A stretch of DNA of 13,888 bases from CAYQQU01 sp964419545 (GCA_964419545.1 CAYQQU010000106.1:1-13888); one strand, 5' to 3'. Shown: positions 7,664-13,808, counted from the first letter of the stretch. A program made the numbers and translations. The notes: a model not told the origin generated them from the sequence alone.

Positions 7664-8341
7664 TCATCCTTTTATCATATACCCCATTCCCACCACCGTT
7701 TGGATAAGTTTTCGTTCGAACGGCTTGTCGATCTTATTGCGCAGGTAATTCATGTAGACGTCCACCACGTTGGTGCCGAGGTCAAACTGGACCTCCCATA
7801 CCGTTTCCAGGATATCCACCCGGCTGACCACCCGGTTTTTATTGCGCACCAGATATTCCAGCAGGAAGAACTCTTTAGGCGTTAGTTTGATCTCTTTCCC
7901 GGCCCGCCTCACCTTTTTTTGATCGAGATCGATCTCCAGGTCAGCGATCCGCAAGAGGCTCGAAGGCCGCTCCGCTTCGCCCCCGCGACGGGCCAATGCC
8001 TTTACCCGGGCAAGTAGTTCTTTGAATTTAAAGGGCTTGCCCAGATAGTCGTCGGCGCCGGTTTCGAGGCCCGCCACGATATCGTCGGTTTCGTTCAGGG
8101 CGGTGAGCATCAGGATGGGCGTTTTCAGATCGCGCTCCGTACGCAGGTGCTTACAGAGTTCCAAGCCGTTCATGCCGGGAAGGATAAGGTCGAGGATAAT
8201 AACTTCATAATCTCCCCGTTCGGCGAGGCGCAGGCCCATCTCGCCGTCGAAGGCCTGGGCAACCTCAAAGCCGTTCTCCTCCAGCCCTTTTTTGATGAAG
8301 CTGGAAATGGCGGGTTCGTCTTCAACAAGGAGGATCTTCAT
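7664..8341 (-). CDS. OmpR/PhoB-family response regulator
   Basis: A 225-residue DNA-binding response regulator. The receiver domain (1-115) has the acidic pair Glu7/Asp8, phospho-acceptor Asp51 in VIILDLILPG, switch Thr80 and conserved Lys102 in the KPF motif. The C-terminal winged helix (about 128-224) has the LTPKEFFLLEYLV helix, the recognition region around NVVDVYMNYLRNKID and the closing hairpin VVGMGYMI. All key residues are present, so the protein should be functional. It is the first gene of an apparent operon with the histidine kinase, and the SulP gene lies beyond. Possible targets are its own promoter and the SulP gene; neither is demonstrated. Confidence 0.97.
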   Translation of the reverse strand: MKILLVEDEPAISSFIKKGLEENGFEVAQAFDGEMGLRLAERGDYEVIILDLILPGMNGLELCKHLRTERDLKTPILMLTALNETDDIVAGLETGADDYLGKPFKFKELLARVKALARRGGEAERPSSLLRIADLEIDLDQKKVRRAGKEIKLTPKEFFLLEYLVRNKNRVVSRVDILETVWEVQFDLGTNVVDVYMNYLRNKIDKPFERKLIQTVVGMGYMIKG

Positions 8342-8347
8342 CGAAGA

Positions 8348-8379
8348 TAAAAGTACCTAATCCCCCCATAGTTAGCAAA
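8348..8379 (-). promoter_or_regulatory. Possible promoter for the response regulator-kinase operon
   Basis: On the minus strand, TTTG (8376-8379) is followed after 20 bases by TACTTTTA (8348-8355). This matches the Bacteroidota -33 TTG and -7 TAnnTTTG boxes except for the last base. The -7 box is only 6 bp from the ATG, so a transcript starting here would be nearly leaderless. The position makes the call weak. Confidence 0.25.
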
Positions 8380-8390
8380 CCGTCTCAGAT

Positions 8391-8525
8391 TCAACGCCGG
8401 CGCCGCAATACTACCGGCTCCTCCTTTTTGCTGACGATCAGGTCGATGAACCTGCGCAGCTCCGGATGAGCTGCTATTGGAAAGTTTGACGGCAACTGAA
8501 AAAGTGTATACAATGAAAGATATTT
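8391..8525 (-). pseudogene. Possible remnant of a gene 3' end
   Basis: An open minus-strand stretch of 44 codons ends in TGA at 8391-8393, 50 bp upstream of the response regulator start. It contains no ATG and is closed upstream by a TAA at 8526-8528. The last 25 or so codons encode HPELRRFIDLIVSKKEEP followed by a basic tail, with codon choice like the real genes here (CTG, ATC, GAC, GTC). This looks like the C-terminus of a lost or truncated gene rather than random sequence. The upstream part is AT-rich and unlike coding sequence. It could also be chance. Confidence 0.25.
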
Positions 8526-8552
8526 TTATCGTTGTAGCGTCCTTGGAAGGTT

Positions 8553-8566
8553 AACCCGGATTATTC
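8553..8566 (+). repeat. Partial copy of the dispersed palindromic repeat
   Basis: AACCCGGATTATTC matches the first 14 bases of the repeat arm seen at 4000 and 12311, then diverges. Its end overlaps the left half of the inverted repeat described next. It may be a truncated relic. Confidence 0.3.
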
Positions 8567-8593
8567 CCAACCCACACCTTTTTCAGTTGGGAA
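8564..8593. promoter_or_regulatory. Inverted repeat (possible operator) upstream of the RNA gene promoter
   Basis: TTCCCAAC (8564-8571) and GTTGGGAA (8586-8593) form a perfect 8-bp inverted repeat with 14 bp between. Centre-to-centre spacing is 22 bp, about two helical turns, so a dimeric regulator could bind both halves on one face of the DNA. It ends 7 bp before the TATATTTG box at 8601, in an upstream operator position. Binding is inferred only. Confidence 0.35.
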
Positions 8594-8600
8594 AAAGTTT

Positions 8601-8608
8601 TATATTTG
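8601..8608 (+). promoter_or_regulatory. TATATTTG -7 box, promoter of the structured RNA candidate
   Basis: TATATTTG is an exact match to the Bacteroidota -7 consensus TAnnTTTG. No TTG lies at the normal distance upstream (one at 8587-8589 is too close), so recognition would depend on the -7 box and possibly an activator at the inverted repeat. Transcription would begin near 8612-8616, about 20 bases before the first paired segment of the RNA. Confidence 0.5.
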
Positions 8609-8614
8609 CATTCG

Positions 8615-8869
8615 ATTCATACCTTATTGTTAAAAAGCGGCGAAAAACCGGTCGCTAACGACGACTCCCCAGACTCAACAATGAAAAGCAACTTCACGCT
8701 GAACGCTCTCTGCCGGGGGCGAAAGATCTCATGTTTCATTTGACGACCCAGCAGGTTTCGGGAAGGCATGCCCCCTCCGAGCGACCGCATTTCGCCGCTT
8801 CGGATTTCGCCTTTGCTCCTTCCCACTGCCGTTGTTTCGAGTTGTGATTTCGAAACGTTTTCCTTTTTT
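8615..8869 (+). ncRNA. Candidate stand-alone structured RNA, about 250 nt (possibly 6S-like)
   Basis: No protein gene is credible here, but complementarity across the stretch is striking. AAGCGGCGAAA (8635-8645) pairs perfectly with TTTCGCCGCTT (8790-8800). After a 3/2-base internal loop, CGGTCGCT (8649-8656) pairs with AGCGACCG (8780-8787). Together these give 19 bp joining sites 155 bases apart. Inside, GGGGGC (8715-8720) pairs with GCCCCC (8770-8775), leaving a large open left-hand side (8657-8714). A consensus -7 box precedes the region and a T-tailed hairpin follows it, so it reads as its own transcription unit. Paired ends around an open centre recall 6S RNA, which traps RNA polymerase; Bacteroidota have a divergent form (6S-Flavo in Rfam). 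I cannot check the consensus. tmRNA, RNase P and SRP RNA hallmarks are absent. It could also be a new regulatory RNA or the long leader of the protease gene downstream. Exact ends are estimates. Confidence 0.55.
8834..8869 (+). terminator. Intrinsic terminator of the structured RNA candidate
   Basis: GTTTCGA (8834-8840) and TCGAAAC (8850-8856) form a 7-bp stem with a 9-base loop. It is followed by TTTTCCTTTTTT at 8858-8869. The T-rich tail is on the + strand side, which fixes the direction of transcription and ends the RNA unit 187 bp before the protease start codon. Confidence 0.6.
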
Positions 8870-8879
8870 CGGCCAATTC

Positions 8880-9012
8880 ATTAATGGTGTGTAACACAAG
8901 TTCCTTGTAAAAATTTTTGCTGAGGGCTCAACTTAAAAAATTGATTTTCAGTAATTAGAAGCGTTTTCTTTCAAGAAAGGATCAGCAAAAATTTTTGTTA
9001 CACACCATTAAT
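8880..9012. repeat. 133-bp imperfect palindrome with a side hairpin (MITE-like)
   Basis: The left arm is ATTAATGGTGTGTAAC (8880-8895), then 13 extra bases, then AAAAATTTTTGCTGA (8909-8923). The right arm (8982-9012) is the exact reverse complement of the two blocks joined, giving 31 matched pairs. The 13 extra bases (8896-8908, ACAAGTTCCTTGT) are themselves a 5-bp hairpin with a 3-base loop, so the structure would form a three-way junction. The 58-base interior encodes nothing. If the ends are GGTGTGTAAC and its complement, both are flanked by ATTAAT, a possible 6-bp target duplication; since ATTAAT is palindromic this is ambiguous. The TTACACA plus AATTTTTG composition resembles ends of some IS256-type elements from memory. 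It lies 43 bp before the protease ATG, so it could also be a 5' leader structure. Confidence 0.6.
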
Positions 9013-9055
9013 TAACAAAATATTCCATTTCCCAAAAATTTAAACTGGATTAGTA

Positions 9056-12000
9056 ATGACGAGAGTTAAACCGATTTTACCCCTCTTCTTATTCCTGTTG
9101 AGCTTCGTCGGATTTGCCCAATCGCAGGACGTCGTCCGGTGTTACACCATGGAGGCCGACCAGGCCCTTCGAGACAGATACCCGGAACTCGGCACCCTGG
9201 AAGATTTTGAAGAATGGCTGGCGCCCCGGGTGCGGGCTTATGAACAATCGCCCCAGGAAAGAGTCGTTACTACGGTGCCGATCATTTTTCACATCATCCA
9301 CAACGGCACTTCGGTCGGCACGGGAACCAACATCAGCGCTACCTACGTGGATGCGCAGATCGACCAGCTCAATAACGATTTTCGCCGCATTCTCGGCACC
9401 TCCGGCTACAATTCGGACCCCCGCGGCGCCGACACCGAGCTGGAGTTCTGCCCCGCTACGGTCGACCCCAACGGCAACACGCTGGCCGAACCGGGTATCA
9501 ATCGCATCGACCGCAACAGCCAGGGATGGAATGCCCCACCCTACAATACCGGCTATATCGACGGCGCCATCAAACCGCAATCGATCTGGAATCCCGATGA
9601 CTACGTCAATGTTTGGGTTATGCAGCTCTCAGGCGGCCTGCTGGGCTATGCGCAATTCCCCAGCCAATCGGGCCTTCCGGGCATTAACGCTAACGGCGGC
9701 CCCGCCAGCACCGACGGCGTGGTGGTGCTTTATTCTTCCGTGGGCAGCACGGACGCGCCCTTCCCAGGGGGGTCGCCTTTTAACCTGGGCCGCACCCTGA
9801 CCCACGAGCTGGGGCACTTCTTCGGCCTGCGCCACATCTGGGGCGACGCCACCTGCGGCAACGACTACTGCTCCGATACGCCCGAAGCACAGGGGCCCGC
9901 CAGCGGATGCCCCAATAATACGACTTGCGACGGGCAGCAGGATATGGTCGAAAACTACATGGACTATTCCAGCGACGCCTGTATGAACATCTTTACCGGC
10001 GATCAGAAATCGCGCATCCAGGCGGTATTATCCAATAGCCCGCGCCGCAATACGCTCAATGCTTCCACGGCCTGCAGCGGCGGCGGCGGCGGCGGTGGAC
10101 TCGCCTGCAACACCACCGTCAGCACCTTCCCTTATGCTGAAAGCTTCGAAAGCAGCCTGGGCGACTGGACGCAAGACGGCGGCGACGACTTCGACTGGTC
10201 GCGCAACTCCGGCGGCACGCCCTCCGGCGATACCGGCCCCGGCGGCGCCGTCGACGGCAGCTGGTACGTTTACGTGGAGTCTTCAAGCCCCAATTATTCC
10301 AACCTGACCACCATCCTGAACAGCCCCTGTTTCGACCTGGCCGGCCAGACCGTTGCCGACTTTTCCTTCTCCTACCATATGTACGGCGCCTCCGATATGG
10401 GCAGCCTTTACCTGGAAGCCCGTACGGACGGCAGTTCCTGGAATACGGTATGGTCACAGTCCGGCAACCAGGGAGACCTCTGGCAAAGCACTTCCGTCGA
10501 CCTGAGCGCCTACCTCGGCGAAACGGTGCAGCTGCGCTTCCGCGGCGTCACCGGCACCACCTGGCAGGGGGATATGGCCGTCGATGACCTCGGCCTGAGC
10601 ACCACCTCCGGCGGGGGCGGCGGCGACGACGATCTCAGTTGTAATACAACTATTTCCAGCTTCCCCTATGACGAAGGATTCGAAGGTGGGTTGGGCGACT
10701 GGTCACAGGACAACAATGATGATTTTAACTGGTCTCGCAATTCCGGAGGCACCCCCTCCAGCAATACCGGCCCTTCCAGCGCAGCCTCCGGCAACTGGTA
10801 CGCTTATGTCGAATCTTCCAACCCCAACTACCCCAGCCTGACGACCATACTGAATAGCCCTTGCTTTGACCTCTCCGGGCTGAGCAGCGCCGGCTTTTCT
10901 TTTTCCTACCACATGTTGGGCTCCTCGAACATGGGCAGCCTTTACCTGGATGCGACTACGGACGGCAGCGCCTGGACAACCATCTGGTCGAAAAGCGGCA
11001 ACCAGGGCAACAGCTGGCTGAATGACGAAGTAGACCTCTCCGACTACGCCGGCGCCACCGTGCAATTGCGCTTCCGCGGACTTACCGGCAGCACCTGGCA
11101 GGGCGACATGGCCATCGATAACTTCAACCTGTCGGAAAGCAGCAGCGGCGGCGGCGGCAACCTCTCCTGCAGCACCACCGTGAGCGCCTTTCCCTACAAC
11201 GAAAGTTTCGAAGGCGGTTTCGGCAACTGGCTGCAGGATAATACCGACAACTTCGACTGGACCCGCAACTCCGGAGGCACGCCCTCCAGCAGCACCGGTC
11301 CGAACGGCGCCGCCGCGGGCGAATGGTATGCCTATGTCGAATCTTCCAACCCCAATTATCCAGGCCTGACCGCCATCCTGAATAGTCCTTGTTTCGACCT
11401 TTCCGGACTAAGCAATCCGAGCTTTGGTTTTGCGTACCATTTATTCGGATCTTCCAACATGGGCGGCCTCGACCTGGAGATCACTACCGACGGCAGTACC
11501 TGGACCTCCCTGTGGTCGCGAAGCGGCAACCAGGGCGCCAGCTGGCTGAACGCGAGCATTGACCTGAGCGCTTATGCCGGCAGCACCGTACAATTGCGTT
11601 TCCGCGGCCTAACCGGCACGACCTGGCAAGGGGATATGGCCGTCGACGCCATCAGCCTGTCGGAAGGCGGCAGCGACGGCGGATGTAATACCGTGACCGT
11701 GACGATCAACCTCGACAACTACCCGGAAGAAACGAGCTGGGAAATCACTGACCCACTAGGCACCGTACTGGCCGCAGGAGGCGCTTACGGCTCCCAGCCG
11801 GACGGCTCGACGGTAGTGGAAAACGCGTGTTTGCCGGACGGGTGTTACGACTTTACCATCTTCGACAGCTACGGCGATGGTATCTGCTGCGCCTATGGCT
11901 TCGGCAGCTATGAAGTTCGCGACGGCGCCAATAATCTGCTCGCCAGCGGCGCCCGCTTCGGCAGTTCCGAAACGACCAACTTCTGCGTCTCGGGTGGCGT

Positions 12001-12307
12001 GCGTATCGCCAATGCCGGTACGACCGCGCAGACCACCCGCCGACTCGATGCCGAGCCGGTGCTGGCCTGCTTCCCCAATCCGACGCGCAATCAGCTCACG
12101 GTAAGCTTTGCGGCAAAAGCAGAAGGCCTGGTCCGGATGCGATTGGCCGACCTCTTTGGTCGTACGGTGCGTATGCAGGAATGGCCGGTTATTGCAGGCA
12201 AAAATCAAGAGTCGCTCGATGTTTCTGACCTGGAAGCCGGCGCTTATCTGCTGCTGATCGAAACCGGCGATCAGCGGTTTACCCAGCGCTTTGTTGTGGT
12301 GAAGTAA
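9056..12307 (+). CDS. Secreted M43 (pappalysin-type) metalloprotease with three MAM domains and T9SS sorting domain
   Basis: A 1083-residue exported zinc protease. Residues 1-22 are a Sec signal peptide (hydrophobic LPLFLFLLSFVGFA). After a short propeptide, the catalytic domain (about 70-330) carries HELGHFFGLRH at 250-260: zinc ligands His250, His254 and His260, and catalytic Glu251. The Met-turn is near ENYMDYS (Met302), and cysteines surround it as in the M43 family. Three MAM-type jelly-roll domains follow (about 351-515, 529-693 and 705-869), separated by Gly-rich linkers at 342-348, 519-523 and 698-701. A Cys-rich beta domain (about 877-978, with DSYGDGICCAYG) comes next. Residues 1003-1083 form a T9SS C-terminal sorting domain starting near ACFPNPTRNQL and ending RFVVVK. 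It should cross the outer membrane by type IX secretion and act on extracellular protein. The ATG at 9056 directly precedes the signal peptide. The gene is monocistronic and ends at a palindromic repeat. Confidence 0.95.
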   Translation: MTRVKPILPLFLFLLSFVGFAQSQDVVRCYTMEADQALRDRYPELGTLEDFEEWLAPRVRAYEQSPQERVVTTVPIIFHIIHNGTSVGTGTNISATYVDAQIDQLNNDFRRILGTSGYNSDPRGADTELEFCPATVDPNGNTLAEPGINRIDRNSQGWNAPPYNTGYIDGAIKPQSIWNPDDYVNVWVMQLSGGLLGYAQFPSQSGLPGINANGGPASTDGVVVLYSSVGSTDAPFPGGSPFNLGRTLTHELGHFFGLRHIWGDATCGNDYCSDTPEAQGPASGCPNNTTCDGQQDMVENYMDYSSDACMNIFTGDQKSRIQAVLSNSPRRNTLNASTACSGGGGGGGLACNTTVSTFPYAESFESSLGDWTQDGGDDFDWSRNSGGTPSGDTGPGGAVDGSWYVYVESSSPNYSNLTTILNSPCFDLAGQTVADFSFSYHMYGASDMGSLYLEARTDGSSWNTVWSQSGNQGDLWQSTSVDLSAYLGETVQLRFRGVTGTTWQGDMAVDDLGLSTTSGGGGGDDDLSCNTTISSFPYDEGFEGGLGDWSQDNNDDFNWSRNSGGTPSSNTGPSSAASGNWYAYVESSNPNYPSLTTILNSPCFDLSGLSSAGFSFSYHMLGSSNMGSLYLDATTDGSAWTTIWSKSGNQGNSWLNDEVDLSDYAGATVQLRFRGLTGSTWQGDMAIDNFNLSESSSGGGGNLSCSTTVSAFPYNESFEGGFGNWLQDNTDNFDWTRNSGGTPSSSTGPNGAAAGEWYAYVESSNPNYPGLTAILNSPCFDLSGLSNPSFGFAYHLFGSSNMGGLDLEITTDGSTWTSLWSRSGNQGASWLNASIDLSAYAGSTVQLRFRGLTGTTWQGDMAVDAISLSEGGSDGGCNTVTVTINLDNYPEETSWEITDPLGTVLAAGGAYGSQPDGSTVVENACLPDGCYDFTIFDSYGDGICCAYGFGSYEVRDGANNLLASGARFGSSETTNFCVSGGVRIANAGTTAQTTRRLDAEPVLACFPNPTRNQLTVSFAAKAEGLVRMRLADLFGRTVRMQEWPVIAGKNQESLDVSDLEAGAYLLLIETGDQRFTQRFVVVK
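10106..11662 (+). repeat. Three tandem MAM-coding repeats of about 530 bp
   Basis: Units begin near 10106, 10640 and 11168, at each Cys-Asn/Ser-Thr-Thr start, with spacings of 534 and 528 bp. All three keep stretches such as NSGGTPS, LNSPCFDL, RSGNQG/KSGNQG and TWQGDMA. Units two and three share VESSNPNYP and DLSGLS, which unit one lacks, so they look more recently related to each other. The repeats are intragenic and arose by duplication of a domain-coding unit. Confidence 0.8.
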
Positions 12308-12365
12308 TTGACCCGGATGATTCATAGGTTCTTGATCATGAGAATCCATGAATCATCCAGGTTAA
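12308..12365. terminator. Palindromic repeat acting as probable bidirectional terminator
   Basis: Bases 12308-12331 pair with 12342-12365; 20 of 24 positions are complementary and two of the other four are G-T pairs. The loop contains TGATCA. The left arm reads ACCCGGATGATTCATAGG and carries the same core as the 142-bp element near 4000. The hairpin starts directly after the protease TAA and covers the mevalonate kinase stop on the other strand, so it fills the whole 54-bp gap between the convergent genes. No strong T-run is seen. Confidence 0.6.
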
Positions 12366-13285
12366 TTTTCGGCTTCAGCGTTTGCGGGAATAAACCGGTA
12401 CAAGGGCCAGGATTGCAGTTGCCCGGCAGTCGCTTGCCAGTTATTGGTCAGGCCCAGCAAAAAACCGCCGCCGCCGGCTCCGCACAGTTTAAGGGCGTAT
12501 TCGCCGCCGGTGAGCCCTTTGCGCCAAACGGTTTGCAGAGCTTCGGGAATCAGTCGGGACAGGTGATCCAACTGCAACCGGCTGATGTCGGAAAAAGAGA
12601 TAGTGAGGCCCGCCCAATCCCCCGCCAAGAGGGCCTCGACAGCGGTATCGGTGGCCGGGATCAGCCTAGACTGCAGCCACGTCTGGAATGCTTTTTTTTC
12701 ACATTGTTCCAAGAAATACGCCACCAACGGTTCGGTTTGCCGGGGAATTTTGGTGTCCAACAGAAAAAGCGTGGCAGACCCGGCGGGCGGTAAAGAGATA
12801 GGATGGATGCCCCCTTCCTTATCGATCTGCAGCGGGCGATCCAGGTAGGACACCAAGGGATCCGTACCGGAACTGGATCCGTGGAAGAAGCGTTCCAACT
12901 GGGCCAGTCGGGAACGCAATACCGGCAATTCAACAGCATCTTCAGCAGCTGTAAAGCGATCGTAGACCCCCGCGCAGAGAGCGCCGGAGCTGCCCAGGCC
13001 GTAACCCACCGGAATGTTCGCCTCGAAGAAAAGGCCGCCTTCCAGTTCTTTTTGAAACCGTTCCACCTCCAGAGGCGCCAGAAGCTCCCGGGATCGGTGA
13101 AGGTCGGACAAAAACCGGGCGAAAGCCAGCAATTGCTGCTGCAAAGCGGACATTTTCGGGTCGGGCAATTGCGCCCAGCACCCGGAAAAAGCCCGGAAGG
13201 GAACAGCAAGGGCGGCAGACCCCTTAATGATGGTGTACTCTCCGAAAAGCAACAATTTGGCGTAGTACTGTTTGGCGTCAGGCAT
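12362..13285 (-). CDS. Mevalonate kinase-like GHMP kinase
   Basis: A 307-residue cytoplasmic kinase of the GHMP superfamily, most like mevalonate kinase, which phosphorylates mevalonate with ATP in isoprenoid synthesis. Motif 1 is KLLLFGEYTIIKGS (10-23). The ATP-binding motif 2 is PVGYGLGSSGAL (92-103). HGSSSGTDPLVSYL (135-148) matches the mevalonate kinase HGxxSGxD signature with probable catalytic Asp142. Motif 3 is KLCGAGGGGFLLGL (266-279). The length is slightly short of typical mevalonate kinases but all motifs are intact. Other GHMP kinases, such as phosphomevalonate kinase or the uncharacterised Bacteroidota GYDIA group, are alternatives. Its ATG overlaps the end of the CYTH gene by 8 bp, suggesting translational coupling. 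Confidence 0.82.
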   Translation of the reverse strand: MPDAKQYYAKLLLFGEYTIIKGSAALAVPFRAFSGCWAQLPDPKMSALQQQLLAFARFLSDLHRSRELLAPLEVERFQKELEGGLFFEANIPVGYGLGSSGALCAGVYDRFTAAEDAVELPVLRSRLAQLERFFHGSSSGTDPLVSYLDRPLQIDKEGGIHPISLPPAGSATLFLLDTKIPRQTEPLVAYFLEQCEKKAFQTWLQSRLIPATDTAVEALLAGDWAGLTISFSDISRLQLDHLSRLIPEALQTVWRKGLTGGEYALKLCGAGGGGFLLGLTNNWQATAGQLQSWPLYRFIPANAEAEN

Positions 13286-13805
13286 TGCTCCGGGCGTTTA
13301 TGACCATATCGCTATAGGAATGCTCGAGCAGCTCTTCGGAGCGAATGCCCAATACCTGCAAATAATGCCGGCACTGAGCCAGCAGCTTTTCCCGGCCCAG
13401 CTTACCGGTGCGGTCGATGGCTTCGATCTCCAGGAAGGTCCCCATTTCCGCGAGGCGGTCGATGTGAAATTTCACGTTGTCGATAAAAAAGATGGCCCTT
13501 TTTTTATCGACGACGGCGATAACTTCCAGTCCGCGTCGAAGTACTTCTTTCAGCCCGTCATCCGGTCGGCAATTATATAATGCCACTGCCGAGTCTTTCG
13601 GTCCTGCCTGATCCGGCCGGGCGTAGTGGATCAGTGCGTTTTCGATGTTGCCTTCCCGCAGTTTGAGGCGCCCGTGGGCCGCCCGGAAGTAAGTATCCAC
13701 CTGATGGTCTTCGCCGATAAAGTCAGCTCCCAGCGCCAGGAGCTGCGCCCGTATCCGGTTGGGGTCTGTGCAGCGGGCTTTAATTTCTACGTTGAGGTGA
13801 GGCAT
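13278..13805 (-). CDS. CYTH-domain protein (class IV adenylate cyclase / triphosphatase family)
   Basis: A 175-residue protein with the CYTH triphosphate-tunnel fold, which binds metal and triphosphate-bearing ligands inside a beta-barrel. VEIKA (6-10) gives Glu7 and Lys9 of the N-terminal ExExK signature, the first Glu being Asn5. GRLKLREG (45-52) gives tunnel residues Arg46, Lys48 and Arg50. IHYARP (59-64), KKRAIFF (101-107) and LEIEAI (125-130) complete the barrel. Family members include CyaB-type adenylate cyclases and thiamine or inorganic triphosphatases; sequence does not tell which. The missing first Glu is seen in some CyaB-like proteins, so activity is not excluded. It is followed by mevalonate kinase with an 8-bp overlap. 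If the frame upstream is real, a gene ends only 3 bp before this ATG. Confidence 0.87.
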   Translation of the reverse strand: MPHLNVEIKARCTDPNRIRAQLLALGADFIGEDHQVDTYFRAAHGRLKLREGNIENALIHYARPDQAGPKDSAVALYNCRPDDGLKEVLRRGLEVIAVVDKKRAIFFIDNVKFHIDRLAEMGTFLEIEAIDRTGKLGREKLLAQCRHYLQVLGIRSEELLEHSYSDMVINARSNA

Positions 13806-13808
13806 GAG

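Noticed and set aside
6420..7748. Long + strand frames opposite the histidine kinase, up to 220 codons
   Set aside because: They mirror the kinase codons; the kinase frame has all catalytic motifs.
8681..8743. 20-codon + strand frame starting ATGAAAAGC inside the RNA candidate, as a leader peptide
   Set aside because: It has no ribosome binding signal and no regulatory codon run; it lies in the open part of the RNA and is probably chance.
8745..8775. SRP RNA-like stretch AGGTTTCGGGAAGGCA
   Set aside because: It resembles the SRP core by eye, but the symmetric loop bases, the GNRA tetraloop closed by a good stem and the AGCAG side are not present in the right order.
8617..8826. Minus-strand reading frame of 69 codons across the structured RNA candidate
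   Set aside because: Its composition is unlike a protein of this genome, it runs opposite to the promoter and terminator found there, and the stretch is better explained by RNA pairing.
10106..11662. CRISPR or satellite array
   Set aside because: The repetition is in-frame, about 530 bp long and encodes folded MAM domains with diverged sequence.
11756..12349. Minus-strand 197-codon frame opposite the protease C-terminus
   Set aside because: It is a shadow caused by GC-rich codons; the + frame encodes a clear T9SS sorting domain.
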